From Actinomycetota bacterium (lineage in GTDB: Bacteria; Actinomycetota; Actinomycetes; Nanopelagicales; Nanopelagicaceae): 35,406 nt of DNA. Location of the stretch: NCBI GenBank assembly GCA_947372965.1, contig CANBVR010000012.1, forward strand, positions 1 to 35,406, written 5' to 3'. The notes under the pieces were generated by a model. The model saw nothing but the letters and a program-made list of their open reading frames with translations. It did not search any database and had not been told where the DNA came from. Numbering within the stretch: position 1 is the first letter of the stretch; every line of letters begins with the position of its first letter. Positions 25,524 through 35,132 of this stretch are shown one piece after another. The translations under genes were made by a program, and so were the position numbers.

Positions 25524-26298
25524 TCTGGCACTTCAAATGGGAGCAACGAAAACTCCTGAAGCAGTTCTCTTTTGGATCATGGCGCCAGTTGCAGTTATCG
25601 CTGCACTTGGAATGCTTTTTGCTAAGAAGGCAGTTCACTCAGCGCTATTGCTTGCGTGGGTCATGATTACCCTCGCATTCTTTTATATTGCTGAAGGCGC
25701 GCTTTTCCTCGGCATTGTTCAGGTAGTTGTTTATACCGGCGCAGTAATGATGTTATTCCTCTTTATTTTGATGTTGGTTGGTGTTGATTCATCTGACTCA
25801 TTAGTAGAAACCATTAAGGGTCAGCGCGCAACAGCAATTGTTGCTGCAATTGGTCTTGGTGGATTACTCCTCTCACTAGTTGGCCGCGCAACTGTTGGCG
25901 CCCAGGCCATCGGTGTTGAGACTGCAAATGTCAAAGGAAATGTTCAAGGTCTTGCTGAAGAACTTTTCACAAAGTATGTCTGGGCCTTTGAAGTAGTTTC
26001 CGCTCTTTTAATTACCGCTGCGCTCGGAGCGATGGTCTTGGCCCATAGCCAAAACACCAAATCACGTACTGCCCAGCGCGATCAATCAATCGCACGTTTT
26101 CGAAAGAGCTCACTTGCCGAGGCTGCTGGACTTCCAGCGCCAGGCGTCTTTGCTCGCCACAACGCGGTTGATGTTCCAGCGCTTCTTCCAGATGGATCTG
26201 CCGCAGCAGCATCAATCTCAGGAACGCTTAAGTCGCGTGGCGATATGTTGGAGAGCGCAATCTTTGAATTAGAAGTGAAAGAAGTGGAGGAGGACTAA
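25516..26298 (+). CDS. nuoJ: NADH-quinone oxidoreductase subunit J
   Basis: A 260-aa membrane-arm subunit with five hydrophobic segments in the first 175 residues. The third contains the conserved [20 protein letters not shown], the pi-bulge helix important for coupling. A long polar C-terminal tail (about 85 residues, ending [10 protein letters not shown]) extends beyond the membrane domain; similar tails occur in other actinobacterial NuoJ proteins. Strong SD; abuts nuoK without a gap. Confidence 0.95.
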   Translation: MLNLALQMGATKTPEAVLFWIMAPVAVIAALGMLFAKKAVHSALLLAWVMITLAFFYIAEGALFLGIVQVVVYTGAVMMLFLFILMLVGVDSSDSLVETIKGQRATAIVAAIGLGGLLLSLVGRATVGAQAIGVETANVKGNVQGLAEELFTKYVWAFEVVSALLITAALGAMVLAHSQNTKSRTAQRDQSIARFRKSSLAEAAGLPAPGVFARHNAVDVPALLPDGSAAAASISGTLKSRGDMLESAIFELEVKEVEED

Positions 26299-26598
26299 AT
26301 GGATATCTCAAATTATCTTTATCTCTCTGCCGCACTCTTTACGATTGGCGCAGTCGGCGTAGTTGTTCGCCGCAACGCGATTGTGGTCTTTATGTGTGTT
26401 GAGTTGATGCTAAATGCCGCAAATCTCGCCTTTGTAACTTTCTCTCGTCTAAATGGAAATCTTGATGGTCAAGTTGCCTCGTTCTTCACTATGGTTGTTG
26501 CCGCGTGTGAAGTTGTTATTGGCCTAGCGATTATCGTCACGATATTTCGTTCCCGTCGATCAGCATCTGTTGATGATGCTAGTTTGTTGAAGCGATAA
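26299..26598 (+). CDS. nuoK: NADH-quinone oxidoreductase subunit K
   Basis: A 99-aa membrane subunit with three transmembrane helices. Conserved glutamates for proton translocation are seen in [16 protein letters not shown] and in the third helix [15 protein letters not shown]. The size is exactly that of the MrpC/NuoK family. GGAGGAGG SD five bases before the ATG; the stop shares TAATG with nuoL. Confidence 0.96.
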   Translation: MDISNYLYLSAALFTIGAVGVVVRRNAIVVFMCVELMLNAANLAFVTFSRLNGNLDGQVASFFTMVVAACEVVIGLAIIVTIFRSRRSASVDDASLLKR

Positions 26599-28487
26599 TG
26601 AACGCAAATAACGCGATAGTTTTATTAATAGCCCTGCCACTATTTAGCTCGGCAATTTTGTTACTTTCTGGTCGCAAGAGCGATAAATGGGGTCACCTCC
26701 TCGCAACGGCAGTATCAGCCACAACTTTTGTAATTGGCGTCTATGAGTTTTTCCAGATGCACTCACGCCCATCTACAGATCGGCCACTTACTCAAAAGTT
26801 ATTTGAGTGGATCTCCGTTGGGGGATTCCAAGTAGATGCCTCACTTCTTCTAGATCAACTTTCAATTTGTTTTGTCCTTCTTATTACTGGCGTTGGAACG
26901 CTGATTCATATCTATTCAATTGAATACATGTCTCATGACCATAATCGTCGCCGATTCTTCGCATACTTGAACCTCTTTATTGCAGCCATGTTGCTATTGG
27001 TTCTTGGTGACTCTTATCTAAATCTCTATGTTGGTTGGGAAGGCGTTGGCCTGGCTTCCTACCTATTGATTGGTTTCTGGAATCAGAAGCCGGCATATGC
27101 CACAGCGGCAAAGAAAGCTTTCGTTGCCAACCGCGTAGGTGACGTCGGACTTTCACTTGCAATCATGATTGCCTTCACTCAATTTGGCACAGTCACATTT
27201 GCTGGCGTTAAAGCGGGCGCACCACATGCTTCTCCAGCGGCGTTGACTGCTCTTGGTGCGATGTTGCTATTAGCTGCTGCTGGTAAGTCAGCTCAGTTCC
27301 CATTGCAATCTTGGCTCGGTGATGCTATGGCCGGCCCAACACCAGTATCAGCACTTATCCATGCCGCGACGATGGTTACTGCCGGCGTCTATTTAATAAC
27401 ACGTTCTAATTTTGTTTTTGATGCTTCGCCAACTGCGCAAGCGATGGTTGTAACCGTAGGTGCAATTACATTGTTATTCGGTGCAATTATCGGTACTGCG
27501 AAAGATGACATTAAGAAGGCGCTTGCAGCCTCAACTATGTCGCAAATCGGTTACATGATTCTTGCAACTGGACTTGGCCCAATCGGCTATGCATTCGCCA
27601 TCCTTCACCTACTTACTCACGGTTTCTTCAAGGCTGGAATGTTCCTCGGCGCCGGTTCGGTTATGCACGGCATGGATGATGAAGTAAATATGCGTCGTTA
27701 CGGTGGCCTTGCGAAAGCAATGCCAATAACTGCAGTTACTTTCAGTCTGGGTTATTTGGCAATTCTTGGAGTACCTCCATTCGCTGGTTTCTATTCAAAA
27801 GACAAAATTATTGAAACTGCACTAAATGCTGGGGGAGCAAAGGGAATTCTTCTAGGTGGTGCCACACTTCTTGGAGCTGCAATCACAGCTTTCTATATGA
27901 CGCGCGTAATTGTTCTTACCTTTACCGGCGCAAAGCGTTGGGATAGCAAAGCTCATCCACACGAATCCCCAATTCTTATGTGGCTACCAATGGCGATCTT
28001 GGCTATCGGATCAGTTGCATCTGGATTCCTCCTAAGTTCAGGAAGCGCACTTGTTAATTGGCTACAACCAATTGTCAATGCAGGCCACCATGAACATAAT
28101 GAGGAGCTTTTAAAGCCGGCAGTTGTTTCATCTCTTGCACTTGGACTTGTTCTAGTTGGTGTACTCACCGCAGTATTTAAGTACCGAACAGTTCCGGTTG
28201 ATGCACCAACCAAGGTTTCAATCTTCACAACGGCTGCACGTAAAGATCTCTATCAAGATTCCTTTAACGAAGCAGTTCTTATGCACCCAGGACAGAAGCT
28301 CACAACAGGTTTGGTCTATACCGATGAACAAGTTATCGATGGCACCGTCCGAGGGGTAGGTTCTTCGCTTTCTATCATCTCCACTGCGATGCGAAAGATT
28401 CAAAATGGATATGTCCGTAGCTATGCACTCGTTATGGTCCTTGGTGTTCTAGCCCTGGTAACAACAATCTGGTTGGTGACACTATGA
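26598..28487 (+). CDS. nuoL: NADH-quinone oxidoreductase subunit L (proton pump)
   Basis: A 629-aa antiporter-like membrane subunit, the distal proton pump of complex I. Signatures: the key glutamate in [18 protein letters not shown], the lysine/histidine helix [21 protein letters not shown], and [22 protein letters not shown]. The C-terminal part holds the long lateral helix region and a final transmembrane segment ([18 protein letters not shown]). A small histidine-rich loop ([10 protein letters not shown]) lies before the last third. TAATG and ATGA overlaps with neighbours. Confidence 0.97.
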   Translation: MNANNAIVLLIALPLFSSAILLLSGRKSDKWGHLLATAVSATTFVIGVYEFFQMHSRPSTDRPLTQKLFEWISVGGFQVDASLLLDQLSICFVLLITGVGTLIHIYSIEYMSHDHNRRRFFAYLNLFIAAMLLLVLGDSYLNLYVGWEGVGLASYLLIGFWNQKPAYATAAKKAFVANRVGDVGLSLAIMIAFTQFGTVTFAGVKAGAPHASPAALTALGAMLLLAAAGKSAQFPLQSWLGDAMAGPTPVSALIHAATMVTAGVYLITRSNFVFDASPTAQAMVVTVGAITLLFGAIIGTAKDDIKKALAASTMSQIGYMILATGLGPIGYAFAILHLLTHGFFKAGMFLGAGSVMHGMDDEVNMRRYGGLAKAMPITAVTFSLGYLAILGVPPFAGFYSKDKIIETALNAGGAKGILLGGATLLGAAITAFYMTRVIVLTFTGAKRWDSKAHPHESPILMWLPMAILAIGSVASGFLLSSGSALVNWLQPIVNAGHHEHNEELLKPAVVSSLALGLVLVGVLTAVFKYRTVPVDAPTKVSIFTTAARKDLYQDSFNEAVLMHPGQKLTTGLVYTDEQVIDGTVRGVGSSLSIISTAMRKIQNGYVRSYALVMVLGVLALVTTIWLVTL

Positions 28488-29989
28488 GTATCGTGACAAT
28501 TCTTGGCCTGATCCCACTACTTGGAGCGGTTTTGGTGGCAGTGTTACCAAAAGCGAATGAAAAGCTAACCAAGCAAGTTGCCCTAGCAACCTCACTTGTT
28601 GTCGCGCTAGGTTCAATTTGGTTGGCTTACAAGTTCAATGGTTCTGATGGAAATTTCCAATTTGTGGAGTCGCATCAATGGATTAAGAATTTCAACATTA
28701 ATTACGCAGTTGGTATCGATGGCATTTCACTTACTTTAATCGTAATGACTGCAATCTTGGTCCCTATTGTTTTCCTCGCTGGCTGGAATGAATCAGAAGG
28801 TGGCCGCTGGAGCGTTAAGACTTTCTATATCCTTCTTTTGACTCTTGAGACAATGATGATTGGCGTCTTCGCAGCCACAGATGTCTTTTTGTTCTACGTA
28901 ATCTTCGAAGCGATGCTAATTCCGGTCTACTTCCTGATTGGTGGTTACGGTCGCGGAGAGCGCGCAGCTGCTGCGATGAAGTTCTTGATGTATAGCCTCT
29001 TCGGTGGACTTTTGATGTTGGCAGCCGTTATCGGCGTTTACATCATCTCTACCAATCAAAATGGTGGAACTTTTGATGTAACTGCTCTCTCGCATTTAAC
29101 AATTGATAAGCCAACTCAGAATTGGTTATTCCTAGGCTTCTTCATCGCTTTCGCAATCAAAGCTCCGCTTTGGCCATTCCATACCTGGTTACCGGCTGCG
29201 GCTAAGAGCGCGACTGCTGGAACATCTACCTTGTTGTTGGGCGTACTCGACAAGATCGGTACCTACGGAATGATCCGCTTCTGTATGACTCTATTTCCAG
29301 ATGCAACAAAAACATTCACTCCGATCATTATTGTTTTAGCTGTCATCTCCATTCTTTATGGTGCCTTCTTAGCAATCGGTCAAAAAGATATTAATTCACT
29401 GATCGCATTTACTTCAATTTCGCACTTTGGATTTATCACTCTAGGAATATTTGCTATGACATCGCAAGGTATTTCTGGAGCTTCCTTCTATATGGTTAAC
29501 CACGGTTTCTCTACAGCCGCACTCTTCTTAGTTGCCGGTTGGATGATTAAGCGACGCGACTCTTCACAGATCTCAGATTTCGGCGGACTACAACGAGTAA
29601 CTCCTGTCATGGCTTGGTCATTCTTCTTAGCCGGAATGTCAGCCCTCGCACTTCCAGGTCTTTCAAGTTTCATAAGTGAGTTCCTAGTTCTAGTTGGAAC
29701 TTTCACCAAGTATCCACTCGCAGCAATTCTCGGCACCACCGGAATTGTTCTTGCTGCACTTTATGTACTAATCGTCGTACAGCGCACCTTGCATGGTGAG
29801 ACAACTCCAGGAAATGAGAATTTAACTGACCTGACAGTTCGCGAGAAGGTAGCGATTGCACCAGTAATTGCAATTCTCGTAATTCTCGGCTTCTTCCCAA
29901 AACCGGTTCTGCATGTAATTAATCCAACCACTGCAGTGGTTATGGAGCACGCTGGTGCCACTGATCCAATCGCTAAGGCAGGTAAATAA
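28484..29989 (+). CDS. nuoM: NADH-quinone oxidoreductase subunit M (proton pump)
   Basis: A 501-aa antiporter-like subunit with about fourteen hydrophobic segments. It shows the conserved [20 protein letters not shown] (key glutamate), [21 protein letters not shown], and the discontinuous-helix region [20 protein letters not shown]. The family is unmistakable from the first third, [17 protein letters not shown]. Starts within the nuoL stop codon (ATGA) and ends two bases before nuoN. Confidence 0.97.
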   Translation: MSIVTILGLIPLLGAVLVAVLPKANEKLTKQVALATSLVVALGSIWLAYKFNGSDGNFQFVESHQWIKNFNINYAVGIDGISLTLIVMTAILVPIVFLAGWNESEGGRWSVKTFYILLLTLETMMIGVFAATDVFLFYVIFEAMLIPVYFLIGGYGRGERAAAAMKFLMYSLFGGLLMLAAVIGVYIISTNQNGGTFDVTALSHLTIDKPTQNWLFLGFFIAFAIKAPLWPFHTWLPAAAKSATAGTSTLLLGVLDKIGTYGMIRFCMTLFPDATKTFTPIIIVLAVISILYGAFLAIGQKDINSLIAFTSISHFGFITLGIFAMTSQGISGASFYMVNHGFSTAALFLVAGWMIKRRDSSQISDFGGLQRVTPVMAWSFFLAGMSALALPGLSSFISEFLVLVGTFTKYPLAAILGTTGIVLAALYVLIVVQRTLHGETTPGNENLTDLTVREKVAIAPVIAILVILGFFPKPVLHVINPTTAVVMEHAGATDPIAKAGK

Positions 29990-29991
29990 TC

Positions 29992-31503
29992 GTGAACGCG
30001 CCTAAATTAGATTACGCACTCCTCGCTCCAATACTCATCATCCTCGGTGGCGCCCTTATAGGCGTTCTGGTCGAAGCTTTCTTATCTAAGACTCGTCGAG
30101 CTGGTGTCCAACTAGTTATTTCATTTGTAACGCTCACCGCAGCCTTGGTTCAGGTTATTCGCATCCGCCGTAGCGGTTCTTCTGGCGCAGCAGTGCTTTC
30201 AGTATCAATCGATGCAGCAGGAATATTTATTCAAGGAACAATTCTGGTTTTATCTTTAGTCGCACTCTTGCTCATCGCTGATACCGATAATTTCACCGCC
30301 CAAGCTTCTGCTATTCCTGGCTCAAGCCAAGAATCTGTCGCAATTCAAGCGGGCAAGCAACAGACGGAAGTTTTTCCACTTACGCTCTTTGCAATTGCCG
30401 GCATGCTTCTATTCCCTGTAGCTACTGATTTAGTAACGCTTTTTGTCGCTCTTGAGATGCTCTCATTGCCACTTTATTTGATGGCTGGGCTTTCACGCCG
30501 TCGTCGATTGTTGTCGCAGGAAGCCGCACTTAAGTACTTCTTACTTGGTGCATTTTCATCCGCCTTCTTCTTGATGGGTTCAGCATTTCTCTACGGTTAC
30601 TCCGGAACACTCACTCTTAACGGGATTGCCTCCGCCATCCACACCTCTGGTAATAACAATGTATTTCTTCTAATTGGTATCGCCTTTGTCTCTGTGGGTC
30701 TGCTCTTTAAAGTTGGCGCAGTTCCATTCCACAACTGGACGCCTGATGTTTACCAAGGCTCCCCAACGCCAATTACTGGCTTTATGGCGGCCTGCACCAA
30801 AGCAGCAGCCTTTGGTGCCACGCTTCGAATTTTCTATGTTGCGCTAGATGGCGCGCAATGGAGTTGGAAGCCACTGATTTCAGTAATTGCAGTAATAACG
30901 ATGCTCTTTGGTGCCATCGCAGCTTGGTCACAGCGTGACGTCAAACGCATGTTGGCGTACTCATCAATCGCACATGCAGGTTTTATTTTGACCGCTGTTG
31001 TTTCACTAAATTCACATGCTCTCTCCGGCGCACTCTTCTACTTTGTCGTCTATGGTTTTGCAACGATTGGTGCTTTCGGAATTGTTACCTTGGTTAGAGA
31101 CTCTTCTGGTGAAGTAGGCGATGTTAATCGTTGGATCGGACTTGGAAAGAAAGCTCCACTTACCGCCTCGACATATTCCCTATTTCTTCTTAGCTTTGGT
31201 GGAATTCCACTTACCGCCGGATTTATTGGAAAGTTTGCAGTCTTCTCGGCTGCTTATGAATCAGGAAATATTTACCTAACAGTTGCTGGTGTACTTTCAA
31301 GTGCAATCGCAATCTTCTTCTACCTGCGCGTGGTAGTTATGCTCTTCTTCCAGAATCCAGAGAGTGATTCAGTTTCAGTCGTGATTCCGTCTGTAATGAC
31401 TCGGATTGCAATATCAATTTGTGCGCTGGCGACAATAATCTTGGGTCTTTTCCCATCGCTACTCCTAAATGCGGCAGATTCATTCGCACTCTTTACTCGC
31501 TAA
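29992..31503 (+). CDS. nuoN: NADH-quinone oxidoreductase subunit N (proton pump)
   Basis: A 503-aa antiporter-like subunit, last gene of the complex I operon. Signatures: FVALEMLSLPLYLMAGLSRRR with the key glutamate, the VGAVPFHNWTPDVYQGSPTPIT segment, and SQRDVKRMLAYSSIAHAGF. GTG start two bases after nuoM. Its TAA stop forms the first half of the TAAACT hexamer that precedes the polyprenyl diphosphate synthase gene. Confidence 0.97.
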   Translation: MNAPKLDYALLAPILIILGGALIGVLVEAFLSKTRRAGVQLVISFVTLTAALVQVIRIRRSGSSGAAVLSVSIDAAGIFIQGTILVLSLVALLLIADTDNFTAQASAIPGSSQESVAIQAGKQQTEVFPLTLFAIAGMLLFPVATDLVTLFVALEMLSLPLYLMAGLSRRRRLLSQEAALKYFLLGAFSSAFFLMGSAFLYGYSGTLTLNGIASAIHTSGNNNVFLLIGIAFVSVGLLFKVGAVPFHNWTPDVYQGSPTPITGFMAACTKAAAFGATLRIFYVALDGAQWSWKPLISVIAVITMLFGAIAAWSQRDVKRMLAYSSIAHAGFILTAVVSLNSHALSGALFYFVVYGFATIGAFGIVTLVRDSSGEVGDVNRWIGLGKKAPLTASTYSLFLLSFGGIPLTAGFIGKFAVFSAAYESGNIYLTVAGVLSSAIAIFFYLRVVVMLFFQNPESDSVSVVIPSVMTRIAISICALATIILGLFPSLLLNAADSFALFTR

Positions 31504-31512
31504 ACTAGGTAC
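31501..31512 (+). promoter_or_regulatory. Putative leaderless -10 overlapping the nuoN stop codon
   Basis: TAAACT, six bases (AGGTAC), then the ATG of the polyprenyl diphosphate synthase; TAA is the nuoN stop. There is no SD in the nine-base gap. A weak -35-like TTCATT lies at 31479-31484 with a 16-base spacer. Confidence 0.45.
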
Positions 31513-32502
31513 ATGTCCCAATTCGGTATTCCCAATTTAGATCCTGCCCTTGAGGCTGATCTAATTGTTGGCATGGCTGAAGTTGAAGTATTTCTCCGCG
31601 AAGCCATCGAAGGAAAATATCCACTTGTAATTGAAACATCTCGCCATTTAGTTGATGCAGGCGGAAAGCGCCTTCGTCCTTTGATGGTTCTTCTTGCTGC
31701 TCAATTTGGCAACCCGAAGGCAAAGGGAATTAAAGAAGCGGCAGTAGTCTGCGAACTTACACATCTTGGAACTTTGTATCACGACGATGTAATGGACGAG
31801 GCGCCTCTTCGCCGTGGCGTTGAAAGTGCAAACAATCGCTGGGGAAATACGGTTGCAATCCTTACGGGGGATTACCTATTTGCTAAAACTTCTCAATTAC
31901 TAGCTGACCTTGGCCCGGAAGCCGTACGACTTCAGGCACTTACCTTTGAACGACTGGTAATTGGTCAGATAACTGAGACGCAAGGTCACACCGATGGCAA
32001 GAATCAAATAGATCATTACATTTCAGTCATCGCCGACAAGACTGCTTCACTACTTTCAGCTTGTGCCCGCTATGGCGCAATAATCTCGGGCGCCGATACA
32101 AAGGTCGTTGAGGCGCTTACAAAATTCGGCGAAGAGATCGGCATCGTCTTCCAACTAGCTGATGACATCATTGATATCGAGAGTACATCTGGAGAATCTG
32201 GAAAAACGCCTGGTACTGATCTTCGCGAAGGCGTTCCAACTCTTGTCACTTTACAAATCCTTGAATCAAACGATCCGGCAGATGCCGAACTAAAGAAGAT
32301 TTTGTCAGCCCCAATAGTCGATGAAACCATTGTAATTCGCACACTTGAGGCGCTTCGAACCCACAAAGCGATGGATCAAGCAAAAGAGATTGTTCAGAAG
32401 TATGCCGCCTCGGCACGTAAGCACTTAGAAACTTTGCCAGAAGGAAAAGCCAAAGCTGCTTTAGTCGAACTCAGCGACGCTGTTATTACTCGATCTTCCT
32501 GA
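31513..32502 (+). CDS. Long-chain polyprenyl diphosphate synthase (menaquinone tail)
   Basis: A 329-aa trans-isoprenyl diphosphate synthase that elongates isopentenyl diphosphate units into the polyprenyl tail used by MenA. Both aspartate-rich motifs are present: DDVMD (residues 91-95) and DDIID (217-221), as are GGKRLRPL and the KTASL segment. Chain length cannot be read with confidence; octaprenyl to nonaprenyl would fit an actinobacterial menaquinone. Placement directly after nuoN, usual in actinobacteria, supports the quinone role. No SD; a TAAACT-N6-ATG arrangement suggests a leaderless mRNA. The last 42 bases overlap the convergent rarD gene. Confidence 0.92.
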   Translation: MSQFGIPNLDPALEADLIVGMAEVEVFLREAIEGKYPLVIETSRHLVDAGGKRLRPLMVLLAAQFGNPKAKGIKEAAVVCELTHLGTLYHDDVMDEAPLRRGVESANNRWGNTVAILTGDYLFAKTSQLLADLGPEAVRLQALTFERLVIGQITETQGHTDGKNQIDHYISVIADKTASLLSACARYGAIISGADTKVVEALTKFGEEIGIVFQLADDIIDIESTSGESGKTPGTDLREGVPTLVTLQILESNDPADAELKKILSAPIVDETIVIRTLEALRTHKAMDQAKEIVQKYAASARKHLETLPEGKAKAALVELSDAVITRSS

Positions 32503-33360
32503 TTTTAAAAGATCATAAGCCAGGGTAATTAACGCAATCCAAATAATCACAAAGCCAAACCACCTTGCAGTTGGCATTGGTTCATGGCGAATCCAAACCG
32601 CAATACAGAACTGAAGAGTTGGCGTCAGATATTGGAAAAGCCCAACCATAGTGAGCGGAATTCGAGTTGTTGCACCGTTAAATAACAACAATGGAACTGC
32701 GGTAACTACCCCAGCTCCAATTAAGAGAATTGAAAGCTTGGCCCCGTGGCCGAATTGGCCTTGGCCCTTAGAGCTAAGCCAAATCAGATAGCCTCCATAA
32801 AAAGGCAGCGAGATAAAGGTTTCAACCGCGAGTCCTTGCAGGGCTCCTAGGTTTAACTTCTTTTTGACCAGACTGTAGGAAGACCAAGAGAAGGCCAAGG
32901 CAAAAGAGATCCACGGCAGGCTTCCATAGTCAGCGGTCAAAATTACGACGCCAACTACAGCAAAAAAGAATGCCACCCACTGGATTTTGCGCATCTCCTC
33001 TTTAAAAAAGAGAATTCCCATACCCACCAAGAGGATCGGCTGCATGTAATAGCCAAGGGAGGCTTCGACGATATGTTGGTGATTTACCGCGTAAATGTAG
33101 GTCAACCAGTTAACTGAAATTAGAGCTGCGGCGAGGGCAAAGCGAAAGGCAATTTTTGGCGAGCGAAACATTGCCCAGGTCTCTTTAAGTTGTCGGCCAA
33201 TAATTAAAAGAATCACACAAATTATTAACGACCATACTGCACGGTGCGAAACAATTTCTACCGGGTTTGCAGGCTTAAGTAATGGCCAATAAAGTGGAAA
33301 GAGTCCCCAGATTGTGTAGGAAGAGAAACCGAAGATTAAACCCTTTTGGTAACGAGTCAT
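32461..33360 (-). CDS. rarD: RarD/EamA family membrane transporter
   Basis: A 299-aa protein with about ten transmembrane segments in two EamA repeats. The N-terminal GFSSYTIWGLFPLYWPLLKPANPVEIVSHR-type region (first 40 residues) and ALISVNWLTYIYAVNHQHIVEASLGYY are diagnostic of the RarD subfamily of drug/metabolite transporters. The transported substrate is unknown; the old name refers to a chloramphenicol-sensitivity phenotype. It starts three bases after the yajQ stop codon (TAA TAG ATG) with no SD of its own, so it is probably translationally coupled. Its 3' end runs 42 bases into the opposing polyprenyl synthase gene. Confidence 0.9.
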   Translation of the reverse strand: MTRYQKGLIFGFSSYTIWGLFPLYWPLLKPANPVEIVSHRAVWSLIICVILLIIGRQLKETWAMFRSPKIAFRFALAAALISVNWLTYIYAVNHQHIVEASLGYYMQPILLVGMGILFFKEEMRKIQWVAFFFAVVGVVILTADYGSLPWISFALAFSWSSYSLVKKKLNLGALQGLAVETFISLPFYGGYLIWLSSKGQGQFGHGAKLSILLIGAGVVTAVPLLLFNGATTRIPLTMVGLFQYLTPTLQFCIAVWIRHEPMPTARWFGFVIIWIALITLAYDLLKSGRSSNNSVAEFD

Positions 33361-33363
33361 CTA

Positions 33364-33852
33364 TTAGCGGTAGTTCGTAAATTGAACTGCAAAATCCCAA
33401 TCGCCGGCTTTTACAAGAGCAATCGTGGTCTGCAAATCATCACGATCTTTTGAAGTAACTCGAAGAGTTTCACCTTGGATCTGAGTCTTCACAGATTTTG
33501 GACCTTCGTCACGAATTTTCTTTGCAATCTTCTTTGCATTTTCGGTAGAGATGCCTTCTTTTAGTGTGCACACAATCTTATAAATCTTGCCACTCAGTTC
33601 TGGATCGGTTGACTCGAGGTGCTTTAAAGAAACTTGACGCTTCACAAGCTTGTCCTTAAATACTTCTAGGATTGCCTTTGCCTTCTCTTCTGATTGCGCC
33701 TCGATCAAAACCTTTTCTCCAGATTTTTCAATCTTGCTGTCGGTATTCTTAAAATCAAAGCGTGTAGAAATTTCACGATCAGCTTGATTGAAAGCGTTAT
33801 CAACCTCCATGCGATCGACTTCAGATACAATATCAAAACTTGAATCAGCCAC
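33364..33852 (-). CDS. yajQ: YajQ family nucleotide-binding protein
   Basis: A 162-aa protein matching the YajQ/DUF520 family along its whole length: [19 protein letters not shown] at the start, the [10 protein letters not shown] segment, [19 protein letters not shown], and the ending [15 protein letters not shown]. Two ferredoxin-like (RRM-like) halves are expected. Members have been reported to bind cyclic di-GMP or other nucleotides; the role here is not known. GTG start with a GAGGAG SD (33860-33865) seven bases upstream. Probably co-transcribed with rarD; divergent from lldD with 56 bases between them. Confidence 0.94.
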   Translation of the reverse strand: MADSSFDIVSEVDRMEVDNAFNQADREISTRFDFKNTDSKIEKSGEKVLIEAQSEEKAKAILEVFKDKLVKRQVSLKHLESTDPELSGKIYKIVCTLKEGISTENAKKIAKKIRDEGPKSVKTQIQGETLRVTSKDRDDLQTTIALVKAGDWDFAVQFTNYR

Positions 33853-33873
33853 TCAGAAACTCCTCATAATGCA

Positions 33874-33908
33874 TTCAATGAAAGGTAATTGTAGGGTAAA
33901 TTATTGTT
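33874..33908 (+). promoter_or_regulatory. Putative leaderless promoter of lldD
   Basis: TTCAAT (33874-33879, weak -35), a 17-base spacer, TAAATT (33897-33902), six bases (ATTGTT), then the lldD ATG. There is no SD. It fits the TANNNT-N6-ATG pattern seen at several other starts in the window. Confidence 0.5.
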
Positions 33909-35129
33909 ATGTTAAAAAGTGAGCGCAAATTTCCCAGCCTTCCTTATTTCTGGTCGCTCATAGATTTCAAACTTCCTTCGCTAAATCCATACAAGGGAAA
34001 GCTGGATCGGGCGCAAACCGTCTCTGATCTTGCAAAGGTGGCCAAAAAGCGCGTCCCAAAAGTTGTCTTTGATTATGTTGAGGGCTCAGCGGTCGACGAA
34101 GTGAGCTATGCCAGATCTCGCGATGCCTGGGATCGAGTTGAATTCAATTCCAAGGTTTTGCGTGATGTCTCTTTAATCGATACCTCTGAAATAATTTTGG
34201 GTAGGAAAGTAGATCTACCAATCATATTTAGCCCAACTGGTTACACCAGATTAATGCACCATGTTGGTGAGCCTGCAGTTGCTAATGTTGCCTTTGAAAA
34301 GAACTTGGTTTATTCACTTTCTACTATGGGAACAACTTCTCCGGCTGAGTTAGCCCAAGCAGTACCGGGCGCACGTAAGTGGTTCCAACTTTATGTAATG
34401 AAGAATCGCAAAGATTCTTTGGCGGTTATTAAGCAAGCAAAAGATTCTGGTTTTGAAGCGCTGATTCTTACAGTGGACACACCCGTTGCGGGCCTTCGCT
34501 ATCGTGATAACCGAAATGGTCTAACAATTCCACCAAAGATTAGATTAAATACAGTCCTTGCAATCGCTCGAAAGCCAATTTGGTGGCTCAATCTTTTCAC
34601 CACTGGAAAGTTAGAGTTCGCAGCCTTTCGTGGTTGGGATAAACCGCTCTCAGAGTTAGCCGGGCTGATCTTTGATCCCTCCACAACATTTGCCGATATT
34701 AAATGGCTCAAGTCTGTTTGGGATGGCCCAATTATTGTTAAGGGAATTCAGAGTGTGGCAGATGCAAAGGAAGTCGCAAAGCTTGGGGTTTCAGGAATCA
34801 TTCTTTCAAATCACGGTGGTCGCCAATTAGACCGTGGCCCAGTTCCTTTGGAGATCTTGCCTGAAGTTGTGAAAGTGGTCGGTAAGAAAGTAGATGTTTA
34901 TATCGATGGCGCTGTTATGTCTGGCCTCGATGTTTTATCTGCAATAGCACTTGGCGCCAAGGCGGTATTTATTGGTCGGGCATATCTATACGGAATCATG
35001 GCTGATGGAGAACGTGGCGTGAATAAAGTAATTGAATTAATGCGCCGGGAATTGGTTAATGGCATGGCCTTGACAGGAGCTAGAAATCTCAAGGAAGTTC
35101 GTGCAAATGGCGCGAAGATCAGGAGTTAA
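33909..35129 (+). CDS. lldD: FMN-dependent L-lactate dehydrogenase (LldD-type alpha-hydroxy acid oxidase)
   Basis: A 406-aa flavoenzyme that oxidises L-lactate (or a similar 2-hydroxy acid) to the keto acid and passes electrons to the quinone pool. The (beta/alpha)8 family signature is strong: FDYVEGSAVDE, FSPTGYTRLMH, LSTMGTTSP, WFQLYVMKNR, LTVDTPVAGLRYRDNRNG, VVKGIQ-type lysine segment (IIVKGIQS), the active-site SNHGGRQLD histidine, and IDGAVMSG with FIGRAYLYG for phosphate binding. The WW-containing insert and the N-terminal extension resemble mycobacterial LldD2. An exact substrate cannot be proved. Leaderless-type start; a strong SD for the following SDR gene lies in its last codons. 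Confidence 0.9.
   Translation: MLKSERKFPSLPYFWSLIDFKLPSLNPYKGKLDRAQTVSDLAKVAKKRVPKVVFDYVEGSAVDEVSYARSRDAWDRVEFNSKVLRDVSLIDTSEIILGRKVDLPIIFSPTGYTRLMHHVGEPAVANVAFEKNLVYSLSTMGTTSPAELAQAVPGARKWFQLYVMKNRKDSLAVIKQAKDSGFEALILTVDTPVAGLRYRDNRNGLTIPPKIRLNTVLAIARKPIWWLNLFTTGKLEFAAFRGWDKPLSELAGLIFDPSTTFADIKWLKSVWDGPIIVKGIQSVADAKEVAKLGVSGIILSNHGGRQLDRGPVPLEILPEVVKVVGKKVDVYIDGAVMSGLDVLSAIALGAKAVFIGRAYLYGIMADGERGVNKVIELMRRELVNGMALTGARNLKEVRANGAKIRS
35121..35125 (+). promoter_or_regulatory. Shine-Dalgarno of the SDR gene
   Basis: AGGAG within the last two sense codons of lldD, seven bases before the ATG at 35133. It supports that start and joint expression with lldD. Confidence 0.65.
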
Positions 35130-35132
35130 ATC

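Noticed and set aside
16524-31503. Possible extra gene or frameshift in the nuo operon
   Set aside because: All fourteen subunits are full length with intact cofactor motifs and standard order, and junctions overlap by 1-8 bases or nearly abut; nothing is inserted or broken.
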